DNA of 64,000 bases from Lepisosteus oculatus (lineage: Eukaryota; Chordata; Actinopteri; Semionotiformes; Lepisosteidae). The translations under genes were made by a program, and so were the position numbers. Below, piece after piece: positions 10,661 through 22,852 of the stretch (position 1 is the stretch's first letter; every line of letters starts with the position of its first letter). The stretch is taken from NCBI RefSeq assembly GCF_040954835.1, contig NC_090697.1, forward strand, positions 42,096,788-42,160,787. The letters are read 5' to 3'. The notes beneath the pieces were generated by a model. It ran no database searches. It had not been told where the DNA came from and was given only the letters and a program-made list of their open reading frames with translations.

Positions 10661-11730
10661 TTGGCATTTACTGTAACTTACCCTTAGAGGTATTCAGTCT
10701 GAGCACTCAAGTTTTGAATAAAATACTAATTTAAAATTGTGCGCGAATCAATTTAATTTCACAAAATGGGACACCTTAGGATGGGCATGAATCCTTTTGC
10801 AAGGTACAGTACTTATTAGCAAACAAACACAGTACCTCAAATAGTCTCCTTGTTTTAAATCTTTCTTATACAGTAGTTTCATGTGCTTGAACATGACAGA
10901 CAAAATACTGAGCAAAGACATGTTGTGCAAGAAAGTATAAATTGTTTAACTGATTGACTTAAATGAAGAATATTCTTCTCAACATGCAGAATACATAACA
11001 GAAATTTAGATTTTGGCATGAACATCGAATTTATACTTAATGAAAACATTTGCTGAATACAGAAATTATTAACTTTTTTATAAATACTGAAGACCATAAG
11101 AACATTTTACATTTTATTTTTAACTCATCTGGGACAAGACATCCTTGAATTACCTTAATATGAATGCGAAAAGAAAAAAAGAAAGCCAAGAGAGCACTCC
11201 CAGCAGAATTATTCTGCTTTAAAGCAAATATCTCCCCTATGGACTATGATTCATACATACTGTATAATATGTTCAACATGTTGAAATGCGCTATAACTCT
11301 GCATCTAATTTGTTCCTCTCTTCAAAGGAATTTCAGAAAGTCTCAGTAAAGAAAATGATTACATGTATCAAGGGCTCATTTATGTAACCATACTCCAGGG
11401 CAACTTCATTGGTGTTCTTTTGTAACTACGGTGGGAATAACAGCAGGGAATATGCAATATAAAAATTCACTTTCAATATCTTTTTAACACAATGTACACA
11501 TTAATAGTTCATCATTTCAGAAATTCTGAAGACAAGAAAAACTACAACACAATTGATCTTTCTTAATCATTATGTACAGTGTATACTGTAAAATAGATGC
11601 ACAGCAGATCTGATTACTTAGTCATTTCCTTATTTGTATCTACTGGAATTTATTTTGTGATTATTACGAATGGATTCAGAACTACTTTATGCATGTTGTC
11701 CTGTCATTATTTCTGTAAATTTGTTCATAC

Positions 11731-11864
11731 CTAGGTTTCCTAATCTCTGTAACTGAAACTAGATTGCTCAAAGCTGCATCCTGTGGAGCACTGGTTTCGG
11801 TTTTTATTTGGAAAATGAAACTGAGACTAGAACACAGGCAAACACAAGCCGACACCCCCAACAT
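11731..11864 (-). CDS. Candidate signal-peptide exon, unknown gene
   Basis: From ATG 11864 the minus strand encodes 44 residues. It begins with a hydrophobic, cysteine-containing stretch (MLGVSACVCLCSSLSFIFQ) followed by a polar region (IKTETSAPQDAAL...TEIRKP). It then meets a plausible donor (AG|GTATGA). This is the shape of a first exon of a secreted or membrane protein. I do not recognise the sequence, and no downstream partner exon was identified between here and tpo. It could be a chance ORF. The assignment rests only on the hydrophobic leader and the splice site. Confidence 0.25.
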
Positions 11865-14367
11865 TACACTTCACCGATGACTCTCAGTATGACCATTAAA
11901 TTACTTATTGATTTTAAAATAGTACACCCTTTCAAGATATAGTGAATATTTTATCTTTTCGACTATAGAAAAGCAAACCATGCAATAGGCTCTCAAATAG
12001 ATAAAAGCTAGAGAAATAAAGTTGCCTGTTGAGTACAATAAGAACAAAACAGTTTGAGTTACCACTCATTACCAACATGAATTCTAGTCATGGTTTCCAT
12101 TTACGAATTATGTTTGTGTCCTGTATGTTTCAACAACTAACAATGGACTTTGTCCTTCACATTGTGTCAGGAAGTGCTTTTGAACTCCAGAATTCTGTTT
12201 AGTGCAAAGCACAGCATAATGTGAGAGAGATTCCTTGTCATGAAAAGATCATTGATGTTCAAAGTATACAAAAAGGGGACTGATGTAAAAAAAAGGATTT
12301 GTTAAAGTTCTTCCATGAAGGAATTTTTTCTGCTTTCATTCACTGGCCCTGCTGATTTAAAAGAGCATAACTAATAATGAAGTCACAATAAAGATTTAAA
12401 TACACTTAAAAGAACCTTACCTTTCTTTATTCAAAATTCAAAACTGTAAGAAAAACTCAGAACAATAAAAGGAATATATCTGAGTGTTTGTGTGGAAAAA
12501 ACAGAATCCAATGAATGCAGAGGCTGTTATGTATACTGTATTACAGGTTTAAACAGTTTTTGGCAAAACTGCACAATTTCTTAGCTTTAAGCAAAGCTTA
12601 TGATAATATGACAGGGCTGTATAATAAAAGTCCTATGTGAACTTTTTAACCATGATCTTTAAATGGACAGAATTAATTTTAATGAAAACCTACAACATCT
12701 TTTTATAGACCATGGTGTAATCTATTTGATTGGATTTGACTGTTACACTTACTGCTTGTGTTTTGTATCCAATTTGTAAAAACATGGTTAATCTCACCAA
12801 TAGTTTATTGGAAGGAACCCAGGCACTTACAAAATATAGAGCAACACATCAAGTTCCTGAAATAACATCAGGTTTAGAAATCAACACATTTTGTTTCCTT
12901 GACCTCTTCTAATCAGAAGTATGATTGTAGTAGATGTTTCTAGTCTCCAATAAAGTGAGAACTAAAATTGATAATACATTTGATCAAGTAAATTACATAT
13001 CTTAATTGATCCAGCATGTAATTAAACTATGACATAAATATATGGAAGAAAATCTGTAGAAAACCTAAATTTAGTATTTATATGAGTGATGATTATTCTC
13101 TTTACCAAATAATGTACAAGTACAGGTACAGACAAAAAAACAACTGCCAGACCTACACATCCTCATTATTAAAGGGGTGAGATTAGAAGGGGACAGAGAT
13201 TCTTAAACCATTCTGGAACAGTATTATTCACTGTCTAAACTGTGGCAGATCGATATGGGTCAATAACATCTCTTTCTTACTGATTAAGTATGTACAGAAC
13301 TCTTACTGATTCAGCTGTGACTTCAATGTTGCACACGAGAGTACTCTTTGCCTGAAGCCAGGTTGAATACCATGAATACCATCATTAACAAACCATTGAA
13401 AAAATGGTTCTCATGGTGTGGGAGACTATGCCGCAGGTGACTAAGACAGTAGCTAATTGCCTACTTTGATTTTCAAGTAGTCATCAAAGCTCCTAACCCC
13501 TTTCCTCTAAAATTTGTCAAAGTAGGACATATTTTAACAGATGTTCGGTGGTTTAAAGTAAGTTTAAAGTTTTTGTGGTGACCACCGATTTCTTGTTAAT
13601 GCAGTTAATTTATTAATAGACTAACTTCTTAAAAATATTTACTTTTAATAACAATGGTATGTCTAAAGAAGTAATAACAAATAAGCTGGGTTCATTTTAC
13701 CATAGCTTTTGTTGTTTTTGAATGTAAATATTCAACAAAGTCATTTTTTAAAATAATATATCGATACAGGACATTATTTCAAATGTATTAATCATCATAA
13801 ACAGCCCAACATTTGAACCTTACAACAACTCTAATCAATTAACATATCTCCAGACCTAGACCAGGGATATACAGTACTGTAGGAGACCAATCAATACCAA
13901 CGGCATTCATCCTCATATACTGTACGCCATTTAATAAAATACCTGAAACCCTGATTCACAATTTTGTCTGTAAAGGATAATTTTTCGAATGTTGGTTTTA
14001 GTGCTTCGTGAACTAATGACGAAAAAGATATGGTACAGAAATTGTCATTTTAATCTCTACATAGTTCTTGATAGACTTTAATGGGTGACTTCCGTTGTTA
14101 AAAAATTGTATTTTGTCGGGTTTAGTAAACTCTTATTATACATTATTCTTATACGTTCACTTCAAACATCAATAAACAAACGAGCATTAGAATCCCTGAT
14201 TAATCAATTAGCTGTATCTAATGCACATTTGTAGCTCCTGGTGTTTTGAATTTATGTAAAAAAAATGTAATTTTGTTTTCACTTCAGATAGAGCGGTTTG
14301 TGAAACGCAGCAATACGTTTGAACTGAGTTGTTAATTTCAAGGTCAAAGAGTTTTAGGTAGCAGGGC

Positions 14368-14374
14368 TATAAAA
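14368..14374 (+). promoter_or_regulatory. mzb1: Probable TATA box of mzb1
   Basis: TATAAAA within 'gggctataaaacttcc', 116-122 bases upstream of the mzb1 start codon. A transcription start about 25-30 bases downstream would leave a 5' UTR of roughly 90 bases. Motif and position only. Confidence 0.45.
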
Positions 14375-14489
14375 CTTCCTTACAGATACGTTTCAAAGTC
14401 CTATTGGTCGTTGTTTATTGCTTGTTCTGTTCAAACTTCCCCAGAAAATCCACCCTTACTTCCTTAAGCATTTCACTTGTAAAGCAACA

Positions 14490-14711
14490 ATGTATCATTC
14501 TACAACAATTAGTTTAATACTAATGGCAAGTGTTTGTTCTCTAGTGACAGCTAGCATAGACGAAGTCGAAAAGCACGCAGAATTAAAAGAGCAGACGTCT
14601 TCTGAACAAACTATCAGCTTTACGTCTCCAGAACTTACAGCAGAAGATAAAAATTCCGGCCATATGCCTGACTATCTGCGATGCGATGCTTGTAAAGCAA
14701 TTGCCTTTCAG
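14490..14711 (+). CDS. mzb1: mzb1 exon 1
   Basis: Encodes residues 1-74: signal peptide, an acidic low-complexity linker, and the CDAC motif (C65, C68). Ends in phase 0 at the donor CAG|GTAAGG. Confidence 0.93.
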
Positions 14712-17700
14712 GTAAGGTTGTTAAACTAAAATACTACTGACAAAATTACGTTTATAATATAAGTGATGTTTCGGTAGGTTTTTGTGCATTTTTTAAAGCT
14801 TCCATTTGACTGCCAAGATCCTCAAAATAATAGAAGTAACAAAAGTTTATTTTACAATATTAAACAAAACGGCACAAACAGTATTATTACTCTTTATTTC
14901 CTATATACAGTATAATGTAACATTGAACAAAAAGAAACTCAATCGGGAAGTTGTTCAATCCTATGAATTGTCTGCTTCAATAGTATTGAAGCATTTAATG
15001 CAGTTTTTGATGTTAAGATCACACTTCTGGAAATAAGCATCTTCTGCTATCAGCAATGGTGTTTTGACAGGAGCTCTGAAATACTAAACAAGAAATAACG
15101 TTAAGAGAGGCAACTTGTGTTTTAGAAGTTCTAATACTTTAGAGCAACATTTCTTGTTTATTCTACTGAAAAACAAATCATAGTTGGACTACAAACTGAC
15201 TACAAACTCCTATGAAATAGGAAAATACTCGTAAATATTCAGCACGTTCAGAATTGTAGTTTGTAATGTGCATGCATCAGTAGTTTTCTCAAACAAGAAG
15301 CAAGCTCATAATCAACAGATGTAAGTTTCACAGTATCAATGTCATTGCTAATTGTTAGGGAGGGATGCCTATGCAACGTTTATGAAGAGAAGCCACTTCA
15401 TAACTTTTTTGGGAGCTTAATGAAACTGCACTATTAAACATTGTTCTAATGTAAAGATATTAATAACACTACCATACTAGAAAGCGATTTCTGAAATGCA
15501 CATAACCTTATGTACAGTAGATATTTAAATTTAAACAGATTATAACTCTATCCCCACCTAGAGTGAAATACAATAAAGTATCAAATACAAATATTACATT
15601 AAAATTTAAGGTATTTATAAGGATTAGAAACCATATTAATAGGCTGAAGTGATTTCAAAATTTAATCGTTAATAGTGATGGGTTTCAATGTTTTTAAAAC
15701 AAGCCTCTTTACAAACGCAAGATGCTTTCTATGCGATTGAGCATCCTTCCATAATTTTGCTTCTTGATTCACTAAATTCCTCCATTTGAAGGACATTTTT
15801 GCAGACATATTGCATCTGGGAATATGCTGACATGTAACATTTTAATTCAATTCTTAAGTTGTTTTTATGCTTTAAAAACACAACAGATCAGATTGCATAA
15901 TGTATTTAACTGGTGGGTTTTGCCATTGATTGACAGAAACCACTGTATAAAAATATCAAAATGAAAATGAAAACAAGATTAAATTATAATTTATAAATGA
16001 TATTATTTCCTAAATTATAAATATAAAATTGAAAATAAATGAGTGCATACAGTAAGTATTCATCCCCTTTAAATCAATGTTTGGTAGACAAATTTGGCAG
16101 AGTGTGCCAAAGTCAGAGTCTTCCTGGATAAGTTCGTACAGCTTTGCATATTTGGACACATTTTTTTGGACACATTTTTTGCCCATTCTTATTTGTACAA
16201 TTTCTCAGTCTTACCCAGGTTGAATGAGAAATGTTGAACAGCAATTTTCAACTCCTGCAACATACTGTATTTGATTGCATTAACTTTAGAATTGACAGGA
16301 CCACTCCACTCCAGAACATTGACATTTTTCTTGCAGACTGCAGCAGGTTTTCCTCCAGGATTTCTCTTTACTTTGCTACATCTACAGCATATTTCCTTCT
16401 ATCTTCACAAGTCTTCAAGGCCCTGATGCAGCAAAGCATTCTCATAACACGATACTGCCACCACCATGCTTCACAGTAGGGATGGTGTTCTCAGGATTAT
16501 GTACTGTATGTAAAAAACATAATGCTTATCATTGAGGCAAAAATGAATCTCGGACTCTCCCACATGCCTTCTGGCAAAGTATAGTTGAGATTTGATGTGA
16601 GTTTTTTCTCACTCTCCCATGAAGCCCAAATTTGTGAAGCACCCAGGCAGTTGTTATTTGCACAGTTTCACTCATTTCAGCCATGGAAGACTATAATTCC
16701 TTTAGAGTTGTCACAGACTTCTTGGTGGCTTCCCTGACTAGTGCTCTCCTGCCTCGATTCTACGTGTTTGAGGGCAGGGTGTACCGTATTTTCTGTAGTT
16801 TCCTTATAATGGACTTTACTGTGCTTTTGGGGATATGTAATGGTTTGGAAAGTTTCTTATTCCTTTCACCTGAATTGCACTTTTTAATAAGCACATCGCA
16901 GATTCACTTTGAAAGTTCCTTTGTCTTCATGATGTACAGTAGCTTTTTTTGGGAGCTGAACTAATCAGAGATGTGTACAGTTTATCCTAGATAAACACAG
17001 GTGGACTCCATTCAACAAATATGATCACTTCTAAATGTCATTTGGTTGCACTAGAGCCTATTTGCTGTAGGTGTGTCATGGTAAAAGGGGGTAATACTTA
17101 TGCAATCACTTATTTTCTGTTTTCTATTTATAATTAATATAGGAGGATTTGTAAAATTTTGTTTTCAATGTGACATTATAGAGTATTTTGTGTTGATCAA
17201 TGACAAAATATCCCAAATAAACACATTTTATAGTGTAAAAGTTACTGTAAATGTGAAAAGGTCCAAGAAGGGTGAATACTTTTGATAGGCACTGTACTGT
17301 AACTTCTTATGACCTGTAGGTGTTTTATGATGATCTTCAGTGGAATAAATTCAATTTTAATGATGTGTAAAATTATCAGTTTGTAGGAACGTTTGTCCAT
17401 AGGTTATAAAATGGTACTGTAAGTAATTTTACATGTAGAACTTTCTTGCACTTTATAAGCAAGTGCTTTATCAGTTAATACTGTTGTTCATCTTATTAAA
17501 GCGTTGTGGGGAATATTAGCCCTTCTTCAGGAGTAACTGATAAAGAATGTTAGTGTTTTAACTTAAATATAGGGCATAAGTAAAGGGTGAATTAAAAATA
17601 TATACAGTACAGTATAACATGTTCGGAACTTACTGTGATTTTTAAGCAAATCCTGTAATTCTCCTGCTGTTTCCTATGTAATATCCTCTGGAAAATGCCA

Positions 17701-19731
17701 AAACACCTTTCATAAAAATCAATATACTCTGCTTACTTTTATAATTCCGTTATCTGTGCCCCTGGTGACATGAAAAGTCTAATATTGTGTTCTCTGAGGA
17801 GTTATTAAAAAAAACCTTTGTATTATTTAGGGTGAGGAAAAATTGGCTGGGATTCATTACTTTTAACACATTTTGCATGTTATTTTTGTACGAAAGATGA
17901 CGGAATATCTGGCGAAAGCACAGCAAGGCAAGAATGCAGATTTGCTGGAATCTGAGTACATGGACGCACTGGAACAAAGCTGCTTTCAGAAATGGGAACA
18001 GTAAGTTTATACCATTCTTGTTTTTGACATCTTTTTTTAATAAAGAAAATCTGTATTTTTATTATTAATTTGAAAATCCACAAATATTCTTAAAATAAAG
18101 TGGGAGATTAGGTATTATTTATTTATAGTTTGCTTTACTGCTTTGTCATACTTATGCATACCAATTGTGACTCATAAGTATCTTAAGAAACATTATATAC
18201 TGTATTCTGGTTTTGGTTGTCAAGTTATTCACTTGCATTTCATTTGCACCACAGTCACATTATGTAATATGGTTCCTTGGACTGTGGATAGATTTTAGTT
18301 CAGTTTAAATCTAGTTTTTTGTGTTCAGATGCATTCGACTTTTTGCAATTATTTGCATTTGTGTTCCATAAACATGAAAGTTAAAAGAAAATATTTTTTA
18401 AAATGTATGTATGTAAGAAAGGTTATAAACAAAAGGAAGCCATTAAGCCCATCGGTCCCATTCAGTTGTTACTACTTTATTGATATAAGGATCAAATTCA
18501 GCTGTTTCCTGAAAGACTCCAGGGTATCAACTTTAATAACTACAGTAGATAGCTGAAGTTGAAAGAATGGGGCCACCTGCACTAGACTACCAATCGTTAA
18601 TTTGGTAAGAAAGCAGTGGTGATTATATTGTATACTTTCAATGCCTTTTCATGATCAGGTATGGATTGAAAGAAGTGTATGGAGTCAAACATCTTTCAGG
18701 GCCTGGACTGGAAACTGAAAGTGAGATGGGCATGGTTATGTTTGGGGGGCCATGGCCAGGAAGGTATGAAAAATATCATCTCAGTTAGTTCAGACATTCT
18801 CATTTGCTACAGTAGATGCTGGCTAAAGCAACTGAATGTTCTATATGTAAATTATATTAACTTTATCTTATACAATGTTATATAGTAGTTCTGTATTTTC
18901 CTTGCAGTATTTTTTTTCGCAATCTTTCAACATCTCTACAGGGAGATTCCACACAGGGGCCTGTGATGAAGTGAAAGTGTTTTTTAATAATGAGAAATTT
19001 AGTTCTGTACAGTAAGTACTGCAGTCTGCCAAGAAAAGTCAGAATTATGGGTGATTGGCCTTCGCTATTTGCTCAATCAGTGGCGCTATCATTGCATACT
19101 CATAACTCCTGGATTTAACAGAATCATTTGAAAGGCAAACACCTACGGCTGTGCTATTCTTACCATCATTCACTTCCTGCCACTGAAATAATATGAAAAT
19201 TCTACATGAAGTCTGCAATGCTTTCATAAAGCCCTGACAAAATGAAATGGCTCAAAGGATGTCATCAAGATCTCTTCATGTGTCAAATTAAGTTTGTCAC
19301 AAGCTCTTGTCCAAACATGTTTGTATGTGTAATGCTAATCAGAATTCATTAACCAATTAAACTGATTGATTAATTAAAATGATTGTTAGAATGTGACTGT
19401 TTACAAGTCCTAAATGGATATTAAGAACAATTAAGGACAAAATGTAAGCACTTTGTGAGGGGACACAACACTTTCTAATGGAATCAAGGCAAATGAAAAA
19501 AACAGCTAACAAAAGCACTTTCTAATTTTATCTGAATTATCTTTTGCACATTTTTTCAGGTTATTTAAAATGTGTCAGAACTACTTGGGGGAATATGATG
19601 AAACAGAAATTTACCAAGAATACAGAAGAAACCCAGGATCCTTAAGGGATTACCTCTGCTTTGGAAGCTCTGGAGTTTGCAGTAGGCTAAGTAAAAAGGA
19701 AAAAAGACATTCACCCAAAAATGAACTCTAA
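14490..19731 (+). CDS. mzb1: MZB1 (pERp1), complete four-exon gene
   Basis: MZB1 is an ER-lumen, saposin-like (canopy-related) cofactor of B and plasma cells that aids immunoglobulin folding and calcium handling. Exons 14490-14711, 17897-18000, 18659-18763 and 19560-19731 join in frame (603 bases, 200 residues, near the usual length). Residues 1-21 are a signal peptide (TTISLILMASVCSLVTA). HMPDYLRCDACKAIAFQ (58-74) matches human HMPAHLRCDACRAVAYQ. Cysteines 65, 68, 103, 149, 177 and 184 follow the family spacing. LSGPGLETE and GGPWPGR in exon 3, and NYLGEYDETEIYQ in exon 4, match conserved blocks. The C-terminus KNEL resembles an ER-retrieval signal. ATG 14490 is preferred over the in-frame ATG 14418 because it directly precedes the signal peptide. 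It lies between tpo and sntg2, on the opposite strand to both. Confidence 0.95.
16050..17294 (-). mobile_element. Decayed Tc1/mariner element in mzb1 intron 1
   Basis: Flanked by TA at 16048-16049 and 17295-17296. The right end reads GTGAATACTTTTGATAGGCACTG and the left end CAGTAAGTATTCATC. The inside holds a degraded minus-strand transposase; for example 'ctgccaccaccatgcttcac' matches the intact element's 'ctgccaccaccatgtttgac'. About 1,245 bp, with many stops. Confidence 0.8.
17897..18000 (+). CDS. mzb1: mzb1 exon 2
   Basis: Begins after ...GAAAG with MTEYLAKAQQGKNADLLESE and includes C103 in ALEQSCFQKWE. Ends two bases into codon 109 at the donor CA|GTAAGT. The human exon similarly opens MWQNLAKAE. 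Confidence 0.92.
18400..18560 (+). repeat. CR1-like / 'AACATAAGAAAG' repeat fragment
   Basis: 'gtaagaaaggttataaacaa' then 'aggaagccattaagcccatc' matches the start of the longer copy at 31545 ('cataagaaaggttacaaatg', 'aagaagccattctagcccat'). Lies in mzb1 intron 2. Confidence 0.55.
18659..18763 (+). CDS. mzb1: mzb1 exon 3
   Basis: The acceptor ATCAG completes Gln109. It encodes YGLKEVYGVKHLSGPGLETE and ends in MVMFGGPWPG, with two bases (AG) left at the donor AG|GTATGA. GPGL and GGPWP match human MZB1. Confidence 0.92.
19560..19731 (+). CDS. mzb1: mzb1 exon 4 and stop
   Basis: The acceptor TTTTTTCAG precedes G, which completes Arg144. Encodes 145-200 with C149, C177 and C184, a lysine/arginine-rich tail and terminal KNEL, followed by TAA at 19729-19731. 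Confidence 0.93.
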
Positions 19732-20381
19732 AATCTGTGATCTGAAGTGGTTGTCTTTGTTATGTTTTTGAAAAAGATCATTTTGAGACTCGGCAACTAT
19801 ATTACAGTATATATTTAAAAAAACATTCTGGAGTTGGTTAAAAAGTCACATTCAAGAAACTGTGTAAAATCCTAATCCATAAAACATATTTACTGTATAA
19901 TCTCTGTAGACGTTTGTTTTGTTAACTGGGTTTTTCTAAACAGATATATATTTTCAGTAAAAATACTGTGCTTCTTCACAAGGGTTTTTAATCTCTTTGC
20001 AGAAAAAAATATTTTCATACCTCAGTCATGATCCTGATTTACAGTTCATTCCATGTACAGTATATTTAAAAATGCTTAAGCTTTTACTTTTGGAAAAACT
20101 CAGTGTAGTTACATTGACACACTTCATGTTAAAGTTCCATATTTCATTTTTTCTGCAATTTAACTAAAGCCTTAGTGCTTTCCAAGGTTTTTACAAAATG
20201 GAGACCTCTGAGTAAATTATTTTTCATTGAAACAGCCAGTTACCATTTTTTCCATTCTAAATAACGTACTATGGATTTATGGATGTATTCATGTCTAGTG
20301 TTAAATCTTGTTCCGTTTAAAAACTAAGTAGGCACATGTTATGTAATTATAATGTTTCAGTGTTGTTTGAGCAACATCTAA

Positions 20382-20387
20382 AATAAA
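20382..20387 (+). terminator. mzb1: Probable mzb1 polyadenylation signal
   Basis: AATAAA in 'ctaaaataaagcatctgag', about 650 bases after the mzb1 stop. Motif and position only. Confidence 0.45.
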
Positions 20388-20549
20388 GCATCTGAGAAAG
20401 GCAGGCTTTTGTTGGTTTTATTAATGGATTGTTTTATTAACCCAGGAGTAATCATGTCATAACTATATCCATCATTACTCAAGTTTATGAGGAGTATCTA
20501 ACTGAAGAATATAAAGATTTCCATCTGTCCATAATCCAGAGCTGCTTTA

Positions 20550-20770
20550 CCCTATAATGGATCAGAACAATCCGAAACCTAGCCATATCACACTGTGCAT
20601 GGAGGGTTGAGTCAGGACTACATCCCACAGGGCACACATGAACTAGGGACAACTTAGCTGCCAATTAACTTAACCTACAGTACATGTCTTTGGAAGGTGG
20701 AAAGAAACTTGATAACCTAAGAAAATCCGGGAGAGCATGCAGACTCCACACAGAAGGAATCTTGGCATGC
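20550..20770 (-). repeat. Diverged SINE-like fragment
   Basis: 'acatgtctttggaaggtgga' and 'catgcagactccacacagaa' are the reverse complement of the 'tttcctcccacagtcc' and 'gtgtggagttt' blocks of the GGATGG-tailed family. Strongly diverged. Confidence 0.45.
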
Positions 20771-21209
20771 TTCCTAACATATCATCCATAATTATTAGTA
20801 GAAAAATAGAAAATGATAGTAGAGTATTATAATATATTATAGTATTGAAATTTAGAATAATAGAGTATTATAGTAGAAAAGTAGAAACATTATTATTCTA
20901 AAATTATTACTTGTGTAAACTGGTAGTATTTGTCTTAATTTATCATAATTGCCTAATTAAGATCCCATGGCACTGTAAGTAATATTACTGTAGGTGTTGA
21001 TCCCATTACTCTGGCATTCTTAATTGAGTTGGTGATGCCATTTCTTTCTTCTAAATCTGAACTGCTGGCAATGGGATTGCCATACTGTACACCATCCTTC
21101 TGGTAGAGGACATGAGTCACCTCCCATATTTAAAACACGCCGGGATGCTTTAGAATGAAGACTGCTACAGTATATAAAATGCAAGGAAGTACTATTACTG
21201 TATAACCTA

Positions 21210-22852
21210 CAGTGCCTTGCGAAAGTATTCGGCCCCCTTGAACTTTTCAACCTTTTGCCACATTTCAGGCTTCAAACATAAAGATATAAATTTTTTATTT
21301 TATGTGAAGAATCACCAACAAGTGGGACACAATTGTGAAGTGGAACGAAATCTATTGGATTTTTGAAACTTTTTTAACTAATAAAAAAATGAAAAGTGGG
21401 GCGTGCAAAATTATTCGGCCCCCTTGCGTTAATACTTTGTAGAGCCACCTTTTGCTGCGATTACAGCTGCAAGTCGCTTGGGGTATGTCTCTATCAGTTT
21501 TGCACATCGAGAGACTGAAATTCTTGCCCATTCTTCCTTGCAAAACAGCTCGAGCTCAGTGAGGTTGGATGGAGAGCGTTTGTGAACAGCAGTTTTCAGC
21601 TCTTTCCACAGATTCTCGATTGGATTCAGGTCTGGACTTTGACTTGGCCATTCAAACACCTGGATACGTTTATTTGTGAACCATTCCTTTGTAGATTTTG
21701 CTGTATGTTTGGGATCATTGTCTTGTTGGAAGATAAATCTCCGTCCCAGTTTCAGGTCTTTTGCAGACTCCAACAGGTTTTCATCCAGAATGGTCCTGTA
21801 TTTGGCTGCATCCATCTTCCCCTCAATTTTAACCATCTTCCCTGTCCCTGCTGAAGAAAAGCAGGCCCAAACCATGATGCTGCCACCACCATGTTTGACA
21901 GTGGGGATGGTGTGTTGAGGGTGATGAGCTGTGTTGCTTTTACGCCAAACATATCGTTTTGCATTGTGGCCAAAAAGTTCGATTTTGGTTTCATCTGACC
22001 AGAGCACCTTCTTCCACATGTTTGGGGTGTCTCCCAGGTGGCTTGTGGCAAACTTTAGACGAGACTTTTTATGGATATCTTTGAGAAATGGCTTTCTTCT
22101 TGCCACTCTTCCATAAAGGCCAGATTTGTGCAGTGTAAGACTGATTGTTGTCCTATGGACAGACTCTCCCACCTCAGCTGTAGTTCTCTGCAGTTCATCC
22201 AGAGTGATCATGGGCCTCTTGGCTGCATCTCTGATCAGTCTTCTCCTTGTCTGAGCTGAAAGTTTAGAGGGACGGCCAGGTCTTGGTAGATTTGCAGTGG
22301 TCTGATACTCCTTCCATTTCAAGATGATGTCCATTTCAAGGAGCTTGCACAGTGCTCCTTGGGATGTTTGAAGCTTGGGAAATCTTTTTGTATCCAAATC
22401 CGGCTTTAAACTTCTCCACAACAGTATTACGGACCTGCCTGGTGTGTTCCTTGGTCTTCATGATGCTCTCTGCGCTTTCAACAGAACCTTGAGACTATCA
22501 CAGAGCAGGTGCATTTATACAGAGACTTGATTACACACAGGTGGATTCTATTTATCACCATCAGTCATTTAGGACAACATTGGATCATTCAGAGATCCTC
22601 GCTGAACTTCTGGAGTGAGTTTGCTGCACTGAAAGTAAAGGGGCCGAATAATTTTGCACGCCCCGCTTTTCATTTTTTTATTAGTTAAAAAAGTTTCAAA
22701 AATCCAATAGATTTCGTTCCACTTCACAATTGTGTCCCACTTGTTGGTGATTCTTCACATAAAATAAAAAATTTATATCTTTATGTTTGAAGCCTGAAAT
22801 GTGGCAAAAGGTTGAAAAGTTCAAGGGGGCCGAATACTTTCGCAAGGCACTG
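21210..22852 (-). mobile_element. Tc1/mariner transposon with 213-bp terminal inverted repeats
   Basis: A 1,643-bp element flanked by the TA target duplication at 21208-21209 and 22853-22854. The ends CAGTGCCTTGCGAAAGTATT and their reverse complement begin TIRs of about 213 bp (21210-21422 and 22640-22852). By eye these differ at one position (GTGGGG versus GCGGGG). Each TIR carries two copies of an 'ATTCGGCCCC' core, one outer and one inner, which is the IR/DR layout of Sleeping-Beauty-type elements. The transposase lies inside on the minus strand. The near-identity of the TIRs points to a recent insertion. Confidence 0.95.
21429..22482 (-). pseudogene. Tc1-family DDE transposase, frameshifted near the N-terminus
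   Basis: Catalyses cut-and-paste transposition of the surrounding element. A long frame (about 330 codons, stop at 21429) includes WKEYQTTANLPRPGRPSKLS (linker and GRPR-like hook). The DDE residues fall in LWSDETKIELFGHN, FQQDNDPKHTAKS and SPDLNPIENLWKELK, with DD34E-type spacing. It ends AAVIAAKGGSTKY. The family's usual start, MKTKEHTRQVRNTVVEKF, is present at about 22460-22407 in another frame and runs into a stop after PRSTVQAP. The break lies near 22320-22345, where 'cttgaaatgg' is duplicated. The catalytic domain is intact but the DNA-binding part is out of frame, so the copy is probably inactive by itself. Confidence 0.88.

Larger units (their letters stand above)
2942..11730. other. 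Intergenic region upstream of tpo
   Basis: No coding exon could be supported here. The region holds SINE-like copies (3433-3756, 10374-10660), a 3'-end repeat fragment (5165-5262), a GC-rich repeat-like block (6865-7440), a decayed Tc1 (8685-9765), a 5S-derived SINE (9766-10346) and several hairpins. The promoter and any non-coding first exon of tpo should lie in its left part, but no clear TATA box was seen on the minus strand. Confidence 0.6.

Noticed and set aside
22071..22259. Plus-strand frames inside the Tc1 element
   Set aside because: Shadows of the minus-strand transposase.
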